This document shows, piece by piece, positions 1-7,500 of a stretch of DNA of 11,094 nt. The notes beneath the pieces were generated by a model, which worked only from the letters and a program-made list of their open reading frames with translations, made no database searches and had not been told where the DNA came from. The position numbers and the translations under genes were made by a program. Each line of letters opens with the position of its first letter. Within the stretch, counting starts at the first letter, position 1. Source of the DNA: Bacteroidales bacterium (GTDB lineage Bacteria; Bacteroidota; Bacteroidia; Bacteroidales; WCHB1-69); NCBI GenBank assembly GCA_017964755.1, contig JAGCRI010000008.1, forward strand, positions 1-11,094. The letters run 5' to 3'.

Positions 1-642
1 ATACAGGTTCGGGCGGTTGAACGAGGAAATGAAGATTTCAGCGTCCTGCATAGCGAGATTTTTCTGTATATCGCTCTGCACTTTCGGAGTCGCAGTCGCT
101 GTCAATGCAATGACAGGGACTTTCTGTCCTATATTGTTGATTATACTTCTGATATTTCTGTACTCCGGCCTGAAGTCATGCCCCCACTCCGAAATGCAAT
201 GAGCTTCGTCAATGGCGTAGAACGAAATTTTAGCCTCTTTGAGAAATTCCGTATAGTCTTCTTTGTTCAAAGATTCTGGGGCAACGTACAACATTTTTGT
301 TTTACCTGCCAAGATGTCGTCTTTAACTGCTTTTATTTCAGCTTTGTTCAGCGATGAGTTGAGGAAGTGGGCAATGCCGCTTTCGGTGCTGAAAGTGCGC
401 AGTGCGTCAACTTGGTTTTTCATCAGCGCAATGAGAGGCGAAATGATTATGGCGGTGCCTTCCTTCATAAGTGCCGGCAGCTGGTAGCATAAGGATTTGC
501 CGCCACCGGTCGGCATGATGACAAAGCAGTCCTTGCCTTCCAATAACGCTTTGATGATTTCTAACTGGTTCCCTTTGAAAGAATCAAAGCCGAAAAAGTT
601 TTTCAATTCGTGTTTGATGCTTTTTTCTGTATATTGAGGCAT
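1..642 (-). CDS. recQ: ATP-dependent DNA helicase RecQ, N-terminal part (cut by window edge)
   Basis: This is the first 214 codons of a RecQ-family superfamily 2 helicase, a 3'-to-5' DNA-unwinding enzyme used in recombination and replication-fork repair in the cytoplasm. I translated it by hand from ATG at 642, and it stays open to base 1. The helicase ATPase motifs appear in order: motif 0 (F-x2-NQ, residues 22-26), Walker A MPTGGGKSLCYQLP (43-56), ISPLIALMKNQ (67-77), YVAPE (119-123), the DEAH box inside IDEAHCISEWGHDFRP (144-159, including the RecQ aromatic-rich loop), motif III ALTATAT (179-185) and SFNRPNL (207-213). The second RecA lobe, zinc-binding RQC and any HRDC domain lie outside the window. 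The start sits immediately before the motif 0 region, as usual for RecQ. A TAnnTTTG element lies 40 bases upstream, so it is probably transcribed separately from rfaD. The family assignment is very secure; whether it is the housekeeping copy or a paralogue cannot be judged. Confidence 0.97.
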   Translation of the reverse strand, partial: MPQYTEKSIKHELKNFFGFDSFKGNQLEIIKALLEGKDCFVIMPTGGGKSLCYQLPALMKEGTAIIISPLIALMKNQVDALRTFSTESGIAHFLNSSLNKAEIKAVKDDILAGKTKMLYVAPESLNKEDYTEFLKEAKISFYAIDEAHCISEWGHDFRPEYRNIRSIINNIGQKVPVIALTATATPKVQSDIQKNLAMQDAEIFISSFNRPNLY

Positions 643-682
643 GTCTGAAAATTTTTTTCGTTCTATATTTCTAATTTTAATA

Positions 683-690
683 CAAAGGTA
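683..690 (-). promoter_or_regulatory. Bacteroidota-type -7 promoter element for recQ
   Basis: On the minus strand this reads TACCTTTG, an exact match to TAnnTTTG. It ends 40 bases before the recQ ATG at 642. A T-rich run (TTTTTC) lies about 22 bases further upstream, where a weak -33 element would be expected, but there is no clear TTTG there. The rest of the 105-base rfaD-recQ gap (643-747) is AT-rich, and I saw no convincing terminator in it. Confidence 0.6.
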
Positions 691-747
691 TAAAAACTTT
701 TAAATATGATGAGAAAAATATTTTTAATTTTTCCGAAAAAAAGATTG

Positions 748-1713
748 TTAATAATATAATTCTTCGGATAAATAACGGCGGACGTAGTCAGAAGCGCCTT
801 TTTCCAAAGGGTTGAAGGCTTTTCTGTATCCTATAGAACGTAGTTTTCTGACATTTGCCTGGGTGTAATATTGGTATTTGTCGCGAATATCTTCAGGCAT
901 ATCTACAAATTCTATATTCGGTTCGAGCTTCAACGCCTTGAATACGGAAGTCGCAAGTGTAAGAAACGGGCGGGCAAATCCTGTACCGAGGTTAAAAATC
1001 CCGTTTGCGCGGCGGTGTTCCATAAACCACGCTATCACACTGACGACATCTTTTACATATACGAAGTCGCGCAGCTGCTCGCCATCCTTGAAGTCTGGCC
1101 TGTGCGAGCGGAAGAGCTTCACCTTCCCCGTTTCACGTATCTGGTTGAAAGAATGGAATATAACAGAAGCCATGCGCCCCTTATGATATTCATTCGGACC
1201 ATAAACATTAAAGAATTTGAAGCCGGCCCACATCGGCGGTGTCATTGTCTGTTTGAGAACCCATTTGTCAAATTCGTTCTTCGATTTTCCGTATGGGTTA
1301 AGAGGCTGCAATGACGGGATTATTTCATGGCTGTCTTCATATCCGAGCGTGCCGTCCCCATACGTTGCGGCGGAAGATGCATAAATGAGCGGTATTCTAT
1401 GCGCGGTGGCAAAGCTCCACATTCTTTGAGAATAGAACAGGTTTAGCTCTTCAAACACCGAATAGTCGAACTCAGTGGTGTCGGTGCGCGCTCCCAAATG
1501 TATGATAAAGTCGATGTTTGAGACATTTTTCTCAGCCCATTTGAAGAAATCTAAACGATCTATCTTGTCACAATATTTCTTTGTCTCCCAATTTTTCCGT
1601 TTGGCTTCTTTCGTAAAGTCGTCAACAAGAATCAGGTTATCAATGCCCAATGAGTTAAGTTTGCCCGCCATACAGCTGCCGATAAATCCGGCGGCGCCAG
1701 TTATAATTACCAT
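748..1713 (-). CDS. rfaD: ADP-L-glycero-D-manno-heptose 6-epimerase (RfaD/HldD)
   Basis: This cytoplasmic NAD(P)-dependent epimerase makes ADP-L-glycero-beta-D-manno-heptose, the last step in supplying activated heptose for lipopolysaccharide inner core. The 321-residue protein is the usual length for the family. It is a short-chain dehydrogenase/extended-SDR protein: nucleotide-binding GAAGFIGS at 6-13, the YASSAATYG strand at 111-119 and the catalytic Tyr-x3-Lys motif YGKSK at 141-145 (Tyr141, Lys145). The family signatures that separate HldD from UDP-galactose epimerases are FKFFNVYGPNEYHKGRMAS (166-183 region), SHRPDFKDGEQLRDFVY (203-219) and DIRDKYQYYTQAN (275-287). The reading frame stays open upstream to about 2118, but that extension overlaps the gldJ gene and its terminator and encodes nothing recognisable. 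ATG at 1713, directly before the Rossmann strand VIITGAAG, is therefore the start. A TAnnTTTG element 18 bases upstream and the terminator behind it indicate its own transcription unit. Confidence 0.97.
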   Translation of the reverse strand: MVIITGAAGFIGSCMAGKLNSLGIDNLILVDDFTKEAKRKNWETKKYCDKIDRLDFFKWAEKNVSNIDFIIHLGARTDTTEFDYSVFEELNLFYSQRMWSFATAHRIPLIYASSAATYGDGTLGYEDSHEIIPSLQPLNPYGKSKNEFDKWVLKQTMTPPMWAGFKFFNVYGPNEYHKGRMASVIFHSFNQIRETGKVKLFRSHRPDFKDGEQLRDFVYVKDVVSVIAWFMEHRRANGIFNLGTGFARPFLTLATSVFKALKLEPNIEFVDMPEDIRDKYQYYTQANVRKLRSIGYRKAFNPLEKGASDYVRRYLSEELYY

Positions 1714-1731
1714 ATTTTCTGAATTTTTGTG

Positions 1732-1739
1732 CAAACTTA
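1732..1739 (-). promoter_or_regulatory. Bacteroidota-type -7 promoter element for rfaD
   Basis: The minus strand reads TAAGTTTG, an exact TAnnTTTG match, ending 18 bases before the rfaD ATG. This implies a very short leader of about 12-15 bases. No clear -33 TTTG is visible at the usual spacing. The element lies directly behind the gldJ terminator, as expected if rfaD starts a new transcript. Confidence 0.55.
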
Positions 1740-1780
1740 CACAAAATCCGCGAAATAGAGATATAATATGAAAAATAATA

Positions 1781-1809
1781 AAAAAAGAGGCTGCCATTTC
1801 TGACAGCCT
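1781..1809 (-). terminator. Rho-independent terminator of the porP-gldJ unit
   Basis: Read on the minus strand, a 9-bp stem (AGGCTGTCA pairing with TGGCAGCCT, one G-T wobble) closes a GAAA tetraloop and is followed directly by C and a run of seven T. It begins 34 bases after the gldJ stop. In the plus direction the hairpin is not followed by a T run, so it should work only for leftward transcription. Confidence 0.92.
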
Positions 1810-1843
1810 ATATAATATATTGTAATCCGATGTTACAGCCGGT

Positions 1844-3325
1844 TTACTTGTTCGTGTTTGGAGCCCCCAGACGCGCCATTGCGCAACGGAATCCGACATA
1901 GTCGGTGGCTTCGTCTTCTTCCATGTAGCGTCTTTGACCTGGTGCAGCCCAATATTGCAGGTCTTTCCATGAACCGCCTTTATAGACACGTGCTTTGTCA
2001 CCAACGAGAGAGTAGTCGCTTTCGGTGTTTTTCGGGTACATTGCCTCTGTAGCTTCCTCATTAGATGAAGTATTCTTCCAAGCATCTTCTTCTCTTTGTG
2101 ACGCCCAGTCACCATCAAGATAGTTCTTGTTATCGGCCTGGCGGTAGTTTCTTCTTCTTCCGTTCTTGAAGTCTGAAACAGGGACCATCGGGATGTTACC
2201 TACGCTATCGCGTTCTTCGACCTCGCCATCTTCGAGAAGTTTTTTTGTTTCGTAATAGTTACCGCGGAACGGGTTAAGGTCACTCAAATCATCGTGTGAG
2301 GTCTGTCTGTAAACATCCATCACCCATTCTGACACATTGCCGCCCATATTATAGAGTCCGAAGTCGTTAGGCCAAAATGAGACGACCGGTGCCGGATGAT
2401 CGGCGGCATCGTTAAGGAACCCTGCGATACCCATATAGTCGCCGCGGCCCCTGCGGACGTTAGCCACGAAGTCGCCGTAATATTTCTTGTCATCGGTACG
2501 GGTGTAGTGTCCGTTCCAAGGATAGAGTTTGCGTTCAAGAATACGTTCGTTGAGGGTATTGCCGATGAGGCCGTATGCTGCATATTCCCACTCTGCTTCG
2601 GTTGGCAGACGGTAAATCGGCAGAAGAATACCGTCTTCCATTCTCACATTTCTATATTCACCTGTAGTGATGTATTGCAGACGGTGGTCGCTTTCAGCTT
2701 CATACGATTCGTAAGTGAGATATGCTTCGGTGGTGAAATATCCTTCCGGTGACGGCTCGGGTGACCATTCAATGAAGCCTTGCTCGGCAAGTATCATCTC
2801 GTTAACGCGGTCGCCACGCCAAGCGGCATAGTTAGTAGCCTGAAGCCAGTTCACACCAACAACAGGATAGTCGCGGTAAGCCGGGTGGCGGAAGTAGTAG
2901 TTGACTTGCGTTTCAGCATATTTCAACTGATCTCTCCAAACATTCTCATCTGGCAGAGCATTATCATAAACAACCTTGAGGTCAGCCGGGATAAATACTC
3001 TTTCCAACCAGTAAAGATATTCAAGATAGTCAAGGTTACTGATTTCTGTTTCATCCATATAAAAAGATGAGACGGTAACACGTCTTGGGGTGTTATTCCA
3101 CTCATACATCACATCCTGTTCCTGGCGGCCGAAAACAAACGTACCACCTTCAATGAGCACGAGACCGGGACCGGTAATCTGCTCTTCAAACGGATAGACC
3201 TCGAAGCCGCCGTTTTTAGCATTGTTGTATTCCCACCCCGTGGTGGAAGAGGTTTCGTGCTTGCAACTGGCGAGGAGTACGAGAGAAATTGCCAATAAAC
3301 CTGCTGTTTTCGTTATATTATTCAT
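1844..3325 (-). CDS. gldJ: GldJ, type IX secretion/gliding lipoprotein with FGE-sulfatase (SUMF1) fold
   Basis: This is a 493-residue predicted outer-membrane lipoprotein. A short signal peptide ends in the lipobox LASC with lipidated Cys21. The mature protein is a formylglycine-generating-enzyme-like domain over about residues 54-484: GGTFVFGRQ (60-68), SFYMDETEISN (87-97), YPVVGVNWLQATNYAAWR (153-170), YRLPTEAEWEYAAYG (238-252), GLYNMGGNVSEW (323-334), RVYKGGSW (446-453) and YVGFRCAM (476-483). The N-terminal TTGW (28-31), GPGLVLIEGGTF, the stretch around DVMYEWNNTP and ALPDENVWRDQL match GldJ better, from memory, than GldK/PorK, whose mature start resembles GELTGV. GldJ is needed for T9SS function in F. 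johnsoniae, where it supports GldK. The region between GGSW and GFRC has no cysteine, so FGE chemistry is not expected. A charged insert fills about 341-445. It follows porP by 55 bases without a promoter-like element of its own, so the two are probably co-transcribed. A divergent GldK/PorK is the main alternative. Confidence 0.92.
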   Translation of the reverse strand: MNNITKTAGLLAISLVLLASCKHETSSTTGWEYNNAKNGGFEVYPFEEQITGPGLVLIEGGTFVFGRQEQDVMYEWNNTPRRVTVSSFYMDETEISNLDYLEYLYWLERVFIPADLKVVYDNALPDENVWRDQLKYAETQVNYYFRHPAYRDYPVVGVNWLQATNYAAWRGDRVNEMILAEQGFIEWSPEPSPEGYFTTEAYLTYESYEAESDHRLQYITTGEYRNVRMEDGILLPIYRLPTEAEWEYAAYGLIGNTLNERILERKLYPWNGHYTRTDDKKYYGDFVANVRRGRGDYMGIAGFLNDAADHPAPVVSFWPNDFGLYNMGGNVSEWVMDVYRQTSHDDLSDLNPFRGNYYETKKLLEDGEVEERDSVGNIPMVPVSDFKNGRRRNYRQADNKNYLDGDWASQREEDAWKNTSSNEEATEAMYPKNTESDYSLVGDKARVYKGGSWKDLQYWAAPGQRRYMEEDEATDYVGFRCAMARLGAPNTNK

Positions 3326-3380
3326 GATTCTGATTATTTTTCTATATCTTGTTTAACGACTTTATTTCTTTATTATTATG

Positions 3381-4370
3381 TTAGAATGTTGGGCAGTTCA
3401 AATCTTTCATAACGCGGTTCTTTTCAGGACACTTGAACAGGAACTGCAACGACACCTCGTGCGAGCCGCCTGAAAGGTTGGCCAATTTTGATACTGTGAG
3501 GTCGTATGAGTATGCGACACGTATCATTTCATGCTGGAGACCGAACATGAATATGATTGCGTCAGAGTTCTTGATTGAATGACGGTACCACACACCGACT
3601 ACGAAAGGATAGTAGTTGAGGTAAATTCCGTAGTTGAACTGATGGAACGTAAGCTGGTGCTGGTAAATAAGATTCGGGCTGATTGAGATGTCGCCGAAAC
3701 GATGTTCCCTGCGGCTTTTTCTTCTCAAATCGAAATAACCTCCGAAGTGTGCTGTCCATTTAATCGGCAGACGCGACACAGAAATAAAACCTTCGTACGG
3801 GCGTGTAAGGTGGTGGACTGCAAGTCCGAAGTAGATGTTTTTGGTATATCCGATGATACCTGCTGAACAATCGAATACCCCTTTTGAGAGTTTTGATGGC
3901 TGTGTTTCATTTGTTTCGTAAACAAAGCCGTATCTTGGGTCAATCATGTCAGGAAAAGTCAGCTTGTTCCAGTCAAGTGTTTTTTGCTGGTAGGTTGCCT
4001 GCAAGGCAAAACGCATGTTGAATTTGCGGGAGCATTTCAATCTGTAAGAATATACAAAACTTGCAGCGTAGGTGTTGATTGTGCCCTGCCCTGCATGGTC
4101 GCCCATGAAAAGGACAGCTATACCGCCTGCGAGCTTGTCAAAATGCTGGTCGTATGACGCTGAATATGAAATGAATGTTCCTGAAATTGAAGGCCACTGG
4201 TCCCTAAAGTTGGCAACCACACGCGGGCAGACATTTGCCCCTGCAAATGCTGGATTCAGGTATACAGGATTTGAGAAAAATTGCGAGAAATGTACATCCT
4301 GCGCTGCTATCCTGCCACTTCCGAGGAGGGTCAGAACCAATGCTATAAATGTTAGTAACCTTTTCTGCAT
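3381..4370 (-). CDS. porP: PorP/SprF-family type IX secretion outer-membrane protein
   Basis: This 329-residue protein has a Sec signal peptide (charged MQKR, hydrophobic core 5-18, likely cleavage near Ala23/Gln24). The mature protein starts with the family hallmark DVHFSQFFSNPVYLNPAFAG (25-44). The remainder is rich in alternating aromatic and polar beta-strands, consistent with a small outer-membrane barrel. It ends in the typical paired-cysteine tail, Cys314-Pro and Cys326-Pro with a final Phe (FKCP...NCPTF). Length and ends fit the PorP/SprF family. Members work with the PorK/PorN ring, and SprF-type members are needed for export or attachment of particular adhesins. It is the first gene of the minus-strand unit, with gldJ 55 bases behind and porU diverging from the other side. 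Genomes often hold several paralogues, so whether this is the general PorP or a substrate-specific SprF type cannot be decided from sequence alone. ATG at 4370 is the only start that gives a signal peptide. Confidence 0.92.
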   Translation of the reverse strand: MQKRLLTFIALVLTLLGSGRIAAQDVHFSQFFSNPVYLNPAFAGANVCPRVVANFRDQWPSISGTFISYSASYDQHFDKLAGGIAVLFMGDHAGQGTINTYAASFVYSYRLKCSRKFNMRFALQATYQQKTLDWNKLTFPDMIDPRYGFVYETNETQPSKLSKGVFDCSAGIIGYTKNIYFGLAVHHLTRPYEGFISVSRLPIKWTAHFGGYFDLRRKSRREHRFGDISISPNLIYQHQLTFHQFNYGIYLNYYPFVVGVWYRHSIKNSDAIIFMFGLQHEMIRVAYSYDLTVSKLANLSGGSHEVSLQFLFKCPEKNRVMKDLNCPTF

Positions 4371-4395
4371 GTTTTATTTTTTTTAGTTAGAAACG

Positions 4396-4403
4396 CAAAA
4401 TTA
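4396..4403 (-). promoter_or_regulatory. Bacteroidota-type -7 promoter element for porP-gldJ
   Basis: The minus strand reads TAATTTTG, an exact TAnnTTTG match, ending 25 bases before the porP ATG. A T run (TTTTT, about 23 bases upstream) could serve as a weak -33 element. The site lies inside the 155-base porP/porU divergent region, which is strongly AT-rich. Confidence 0.55.
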
Positions 4404-4416
4404 ATATTTTTTACGT

Positions 4417-4435
4417 TAACTCTTTTAAAAAGTTA
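4417..4435. promoter_or_regulatory. Imperfect 19-bp palindrome, candidate operator in the porP/porU divergent region
   Basis: TAACTCTTTTAAAAAGTTA is a dyad with 8 of 9 base pairs matching around a central T. It sits just upstream of the porP -7 element, over where a -33 element would lie, and between the two divergent starts. That is a sensible place for a regulator shared by porP-gldJ and porU-porV. The base composition is so AT-rich that a chance dyad is quite possible. Confidence 0.25.
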
Positions 4436-4479
4436 TCATTTTTTATTGACTTTTTTTCTTTTTTTTACAATTTTATATG

Positions 4480-4487
4480 TATTATTG
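4480..4487 (+). promoter_or_regulatory. Weak candidate -7 element for porU
   Basis: TATTATTG matches TAnnTTTG at five of the six fixed positions and lies 38 bases before the porU ATG at 4526. No clear -33 TTTG sits at normal spacing; a TTG at 4446-4448 is too far upstream. A promoter must exist in 4371-4525 because porU is the first plus-strand gene, but this exact site is only a guess. Confidence 0.3.
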
Positions 4488-4525
4488 CGTTTTTCTGATG
4501 TGTTTTTAATTTTATATTGAAACGG

Positions 4526-7500
4526 ATGATGAGACATAAATCTTTGGTAATATTTCTTGTTTTTTTTACATTTTTACTTCAACTACCTGATTCTCAGGCA
4601 CAAAAAATTCAAAAGAATTTTAATATCAAATGGACAGAAAATATTACCTGTCGTTTGGATGAGGAAAATGAGGTACGCTGCCTCTCGTTTGAAGGCGCAG
4701 TCTATGGCGGAAAATATGAAACCCTGCCGCTTTTTGTGAGTGTTATTCCTATGGATAAAGCCTACGAATCATACGATATTTCTGTTTCTGATATCCGTTA
4801 TTCCAATTTAGACGAAACCGATAAAAAACTCGTCCCTAACAATTATCCTTTTACATTTTTGAACATTGAAGTTGAAACGAAGATAGAAAAGCACAAACCA
4901 TACGCAGTGGTCTCTTTTGTGCCGATAGTTAAAAACGGTAACGGGGCAAGTAAGGTCATCTCATTGTCGCTGTCGTTAGCGGGCAAAGGTGAAAAATCCT
5001 TAAAGCGAGGGAGTTATAAGCCTCACTCTGTGCTGCAGTACGGCTCGTGGTATAAAATTTCCGTTGCCGCTGACGGGCTCTATAAAGTAACATTCGATGA
5101 TCTTGCAGCATTGGGTATATCCGCCCCCGTGCCCTCCGACAAGCTGTCGCTCTTCGGCAACGGCGGTGCAATGCTTCCTGAAGCAGCCGGATTGGCAACT
5201 TACGATGACCTTGAAGAGAACAGCATTGAGATTTTTGACGGCGGTGACGGCACCTTCGGGCAAGGCGACTACTTTATATTTTATGCAAAAGGTCCGCATT
5301 CATGGAGATATTCAGAACCATACTTTACACACAGCTATAATATTTTTTCTGATGCGTCATATTATTTTATTAATACAGACGGCGCCGGCGAAGGCAAACG
5401 CGTGAAGACAGAGGACAACACGGCTATGACTGCCAATGTTACTGTTGACACATATACTTATAGGGATTTTAAGGAACAGGACGTAAAGAATTTTGCAGAG
5501 ACCGGACGTTTCTGGGTGTGGGACATCTATGACGTTACCACAACACGCAAATACGATTTTTATGTCAGCGACATACTTGCCCAACCAGCTTCTGTAGTAG
5601 TTTCAGCGGCTGCGGTCGCACCAATGGTGTCAGCGTTTGCAATCTCGGTCGGACAGCACTCCATAGGATCGCTTACAATTCCAAAAGCAGGCAGCAACTA
5701 TGCCTCAGCAGCCTCAAACAGATTCTCTTTTGTGCCAGACGGCTCTGCAACAGTTTCTGTAACTTTGTCGTACAACAAGCCGACTGCTTCGTCCGCAGGC
5801 TATCTTGATTACATTGAATTACAAGCACTTTGCGCACTTAAATTCCATACCGGACAGTTCTCTTTCCGCACGCCGGCAGCGGTCGGGGCGGGAAATGTCG
5901 CCGAGTATCAAATCAGCGGGGCACAGTCAAACTTGCGGGTGTGGGATGTCACGGAGCCCACAGCTGCCAAAGCCCTGAAAGGAGAATTGAGCGGCGGCAC
6001 GCTGAAAGTCAAGGCTGACGCTTCAGAGTTGCACGAGTTCGTGGCTTTTGACGGTTCGTCTTTTATGACTGTAAAAACTATCGGAAAAGTTGCGAATCAG
6101 GATTTGCACGGCACAAGCGATGTGGAAATGGTTATAGTTGCGCACCCCGATTTTTCGGCGCAAGCTGAGCGGCTTGCAGAGCACCGCCGCACAAATGACG
6201 GGCTTTCGGTGAAGGTGGTAACACCACAACAGATTTACAATGAGTTTTCATCCGGGGCACAGGATGTTGCCGCCATAAGGGATTACATGAAAATGATTTA
6301 CGAAAAATCATCAGATAATCCAAAATATCTTCTGCTATTCGGAAGACCGAGCTATGATTATCGCGGACGCGAAAACGGCAATGTGTCGTATGTGCCTAAT
6401 TATCAGTTTGCCGCTTCTCTTTCAGAAAGTTCGTTGCGCGCCAATGACGACTATTTCGCTTTGCTGGACGACGGCGAGGGCTCCGAAAGCAACGGATTGG
6501 TTGATATTGCGGTAGGCCGCTTCCCCGTAGCTACCGCGAGCCAGGCTAAAACTGTTGTTGACAAGACTATCGAATATTCAAAAAAGATAAATCTTATATC
6601 ATCTTCAAACCATAGCGTAGTTTCAAATTTCGATGACTGGAAAAATGTTATTTCGATTGTGGCAGACGATGAGGACAACGCTCACATTTACGCGGCGGAG
6701 AGTGCTGCCAAAATTGTAGGCGACAGCAACAGGAACATAAATCTCGACAAGATATACTTGGACGCCTATAAGCAGGTTTCGTCAGCGGGAACACAAAGTT
6801 ACCCTGAGGTCAACGAAGCCATAAACCTAAGGATGAACAAGGGCTCGTTGGTCTTTATGTATGTGGGGCACAGTGGTGTTAAAGGGTGGGCACATGAGCG
6901 TGTGCTCGATTTTCACATGATCAGCAGCTGGCAAAACAAATACAACCAGCCGTTGCTGCTCGTAATGGGTTGTGAATTTGGCCGTTATGACAGGAATACA
7001 CTTTCGCCCGCCGACAGGATTTTCATAAACGGGAACGGTGGCGCGGTGGCTGTTGTAACAACTTCCCGTGTCGCATTTTCCGGCTCAAACCAGACGTATG
7101 CTGATGCCTATTTCAGGAAAATGTTCTCAAAGACAGGCAGTCGTTATCCAACTATTGGTGAACTCAACATGATTGCGAAAAATGTTTACGGCGGTTACGG
7201 CAACGGGAATATGAATGCAATTAACATGATTTTTGTCATGGGCGATCCCGCTTTGAAATTGGCTATGCCTATGCTTTCTATCCGCACAGATTCTGTTAAC
7301 GGCCAGCATATCAACTATATAAACGACACGCTAAAGGCTCTTTCCAAAGTCACGGTGAAAGGTTCTGTGGTTGATGATGACGGCAATGTGGTTTCAGATT
7401 TCAACGGAAATGTTTTCCCTACAGTTTTTGATAAAAAAGTGAAGTTGGCGACCTTGCAGAATGACGCTGAAAGCCCGTATGTGGAATTTGATGTCCAGAA

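Noticed and set aside
721..770. Possible terminator after rfaD (TTTTTCCGAAAAA-like dyad and CCGAA/TTCGG repeat)
   Set aside because: Stems are only about 5 bp, loops are trivial or over 20 bases, and there is no G/C-rich stem followed by a T run.
871..1314. 147-codon open frame on the plus strand opposite rfaD
   Set aside because: It lies wholly inside rfaD on the other strand, shows no family motif, and starts within conserved rfaD sequence.
1714..2118. Upstream extension of the rfaD reading frame by 135 codons
   Set aside because: It overlaps gldJ, the gldJ terminator and the rfaD promoter-like element, and encodes no recognisable sequence; the Rossmann fold begins at ATG 1713.
2396..3070. 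Plus-strand open frames of 118 and 96 codons opposite gldJ
   Set aside because: They are antisense to the conserved FGE-like core and have no leader, signal peptide or motif of their own.
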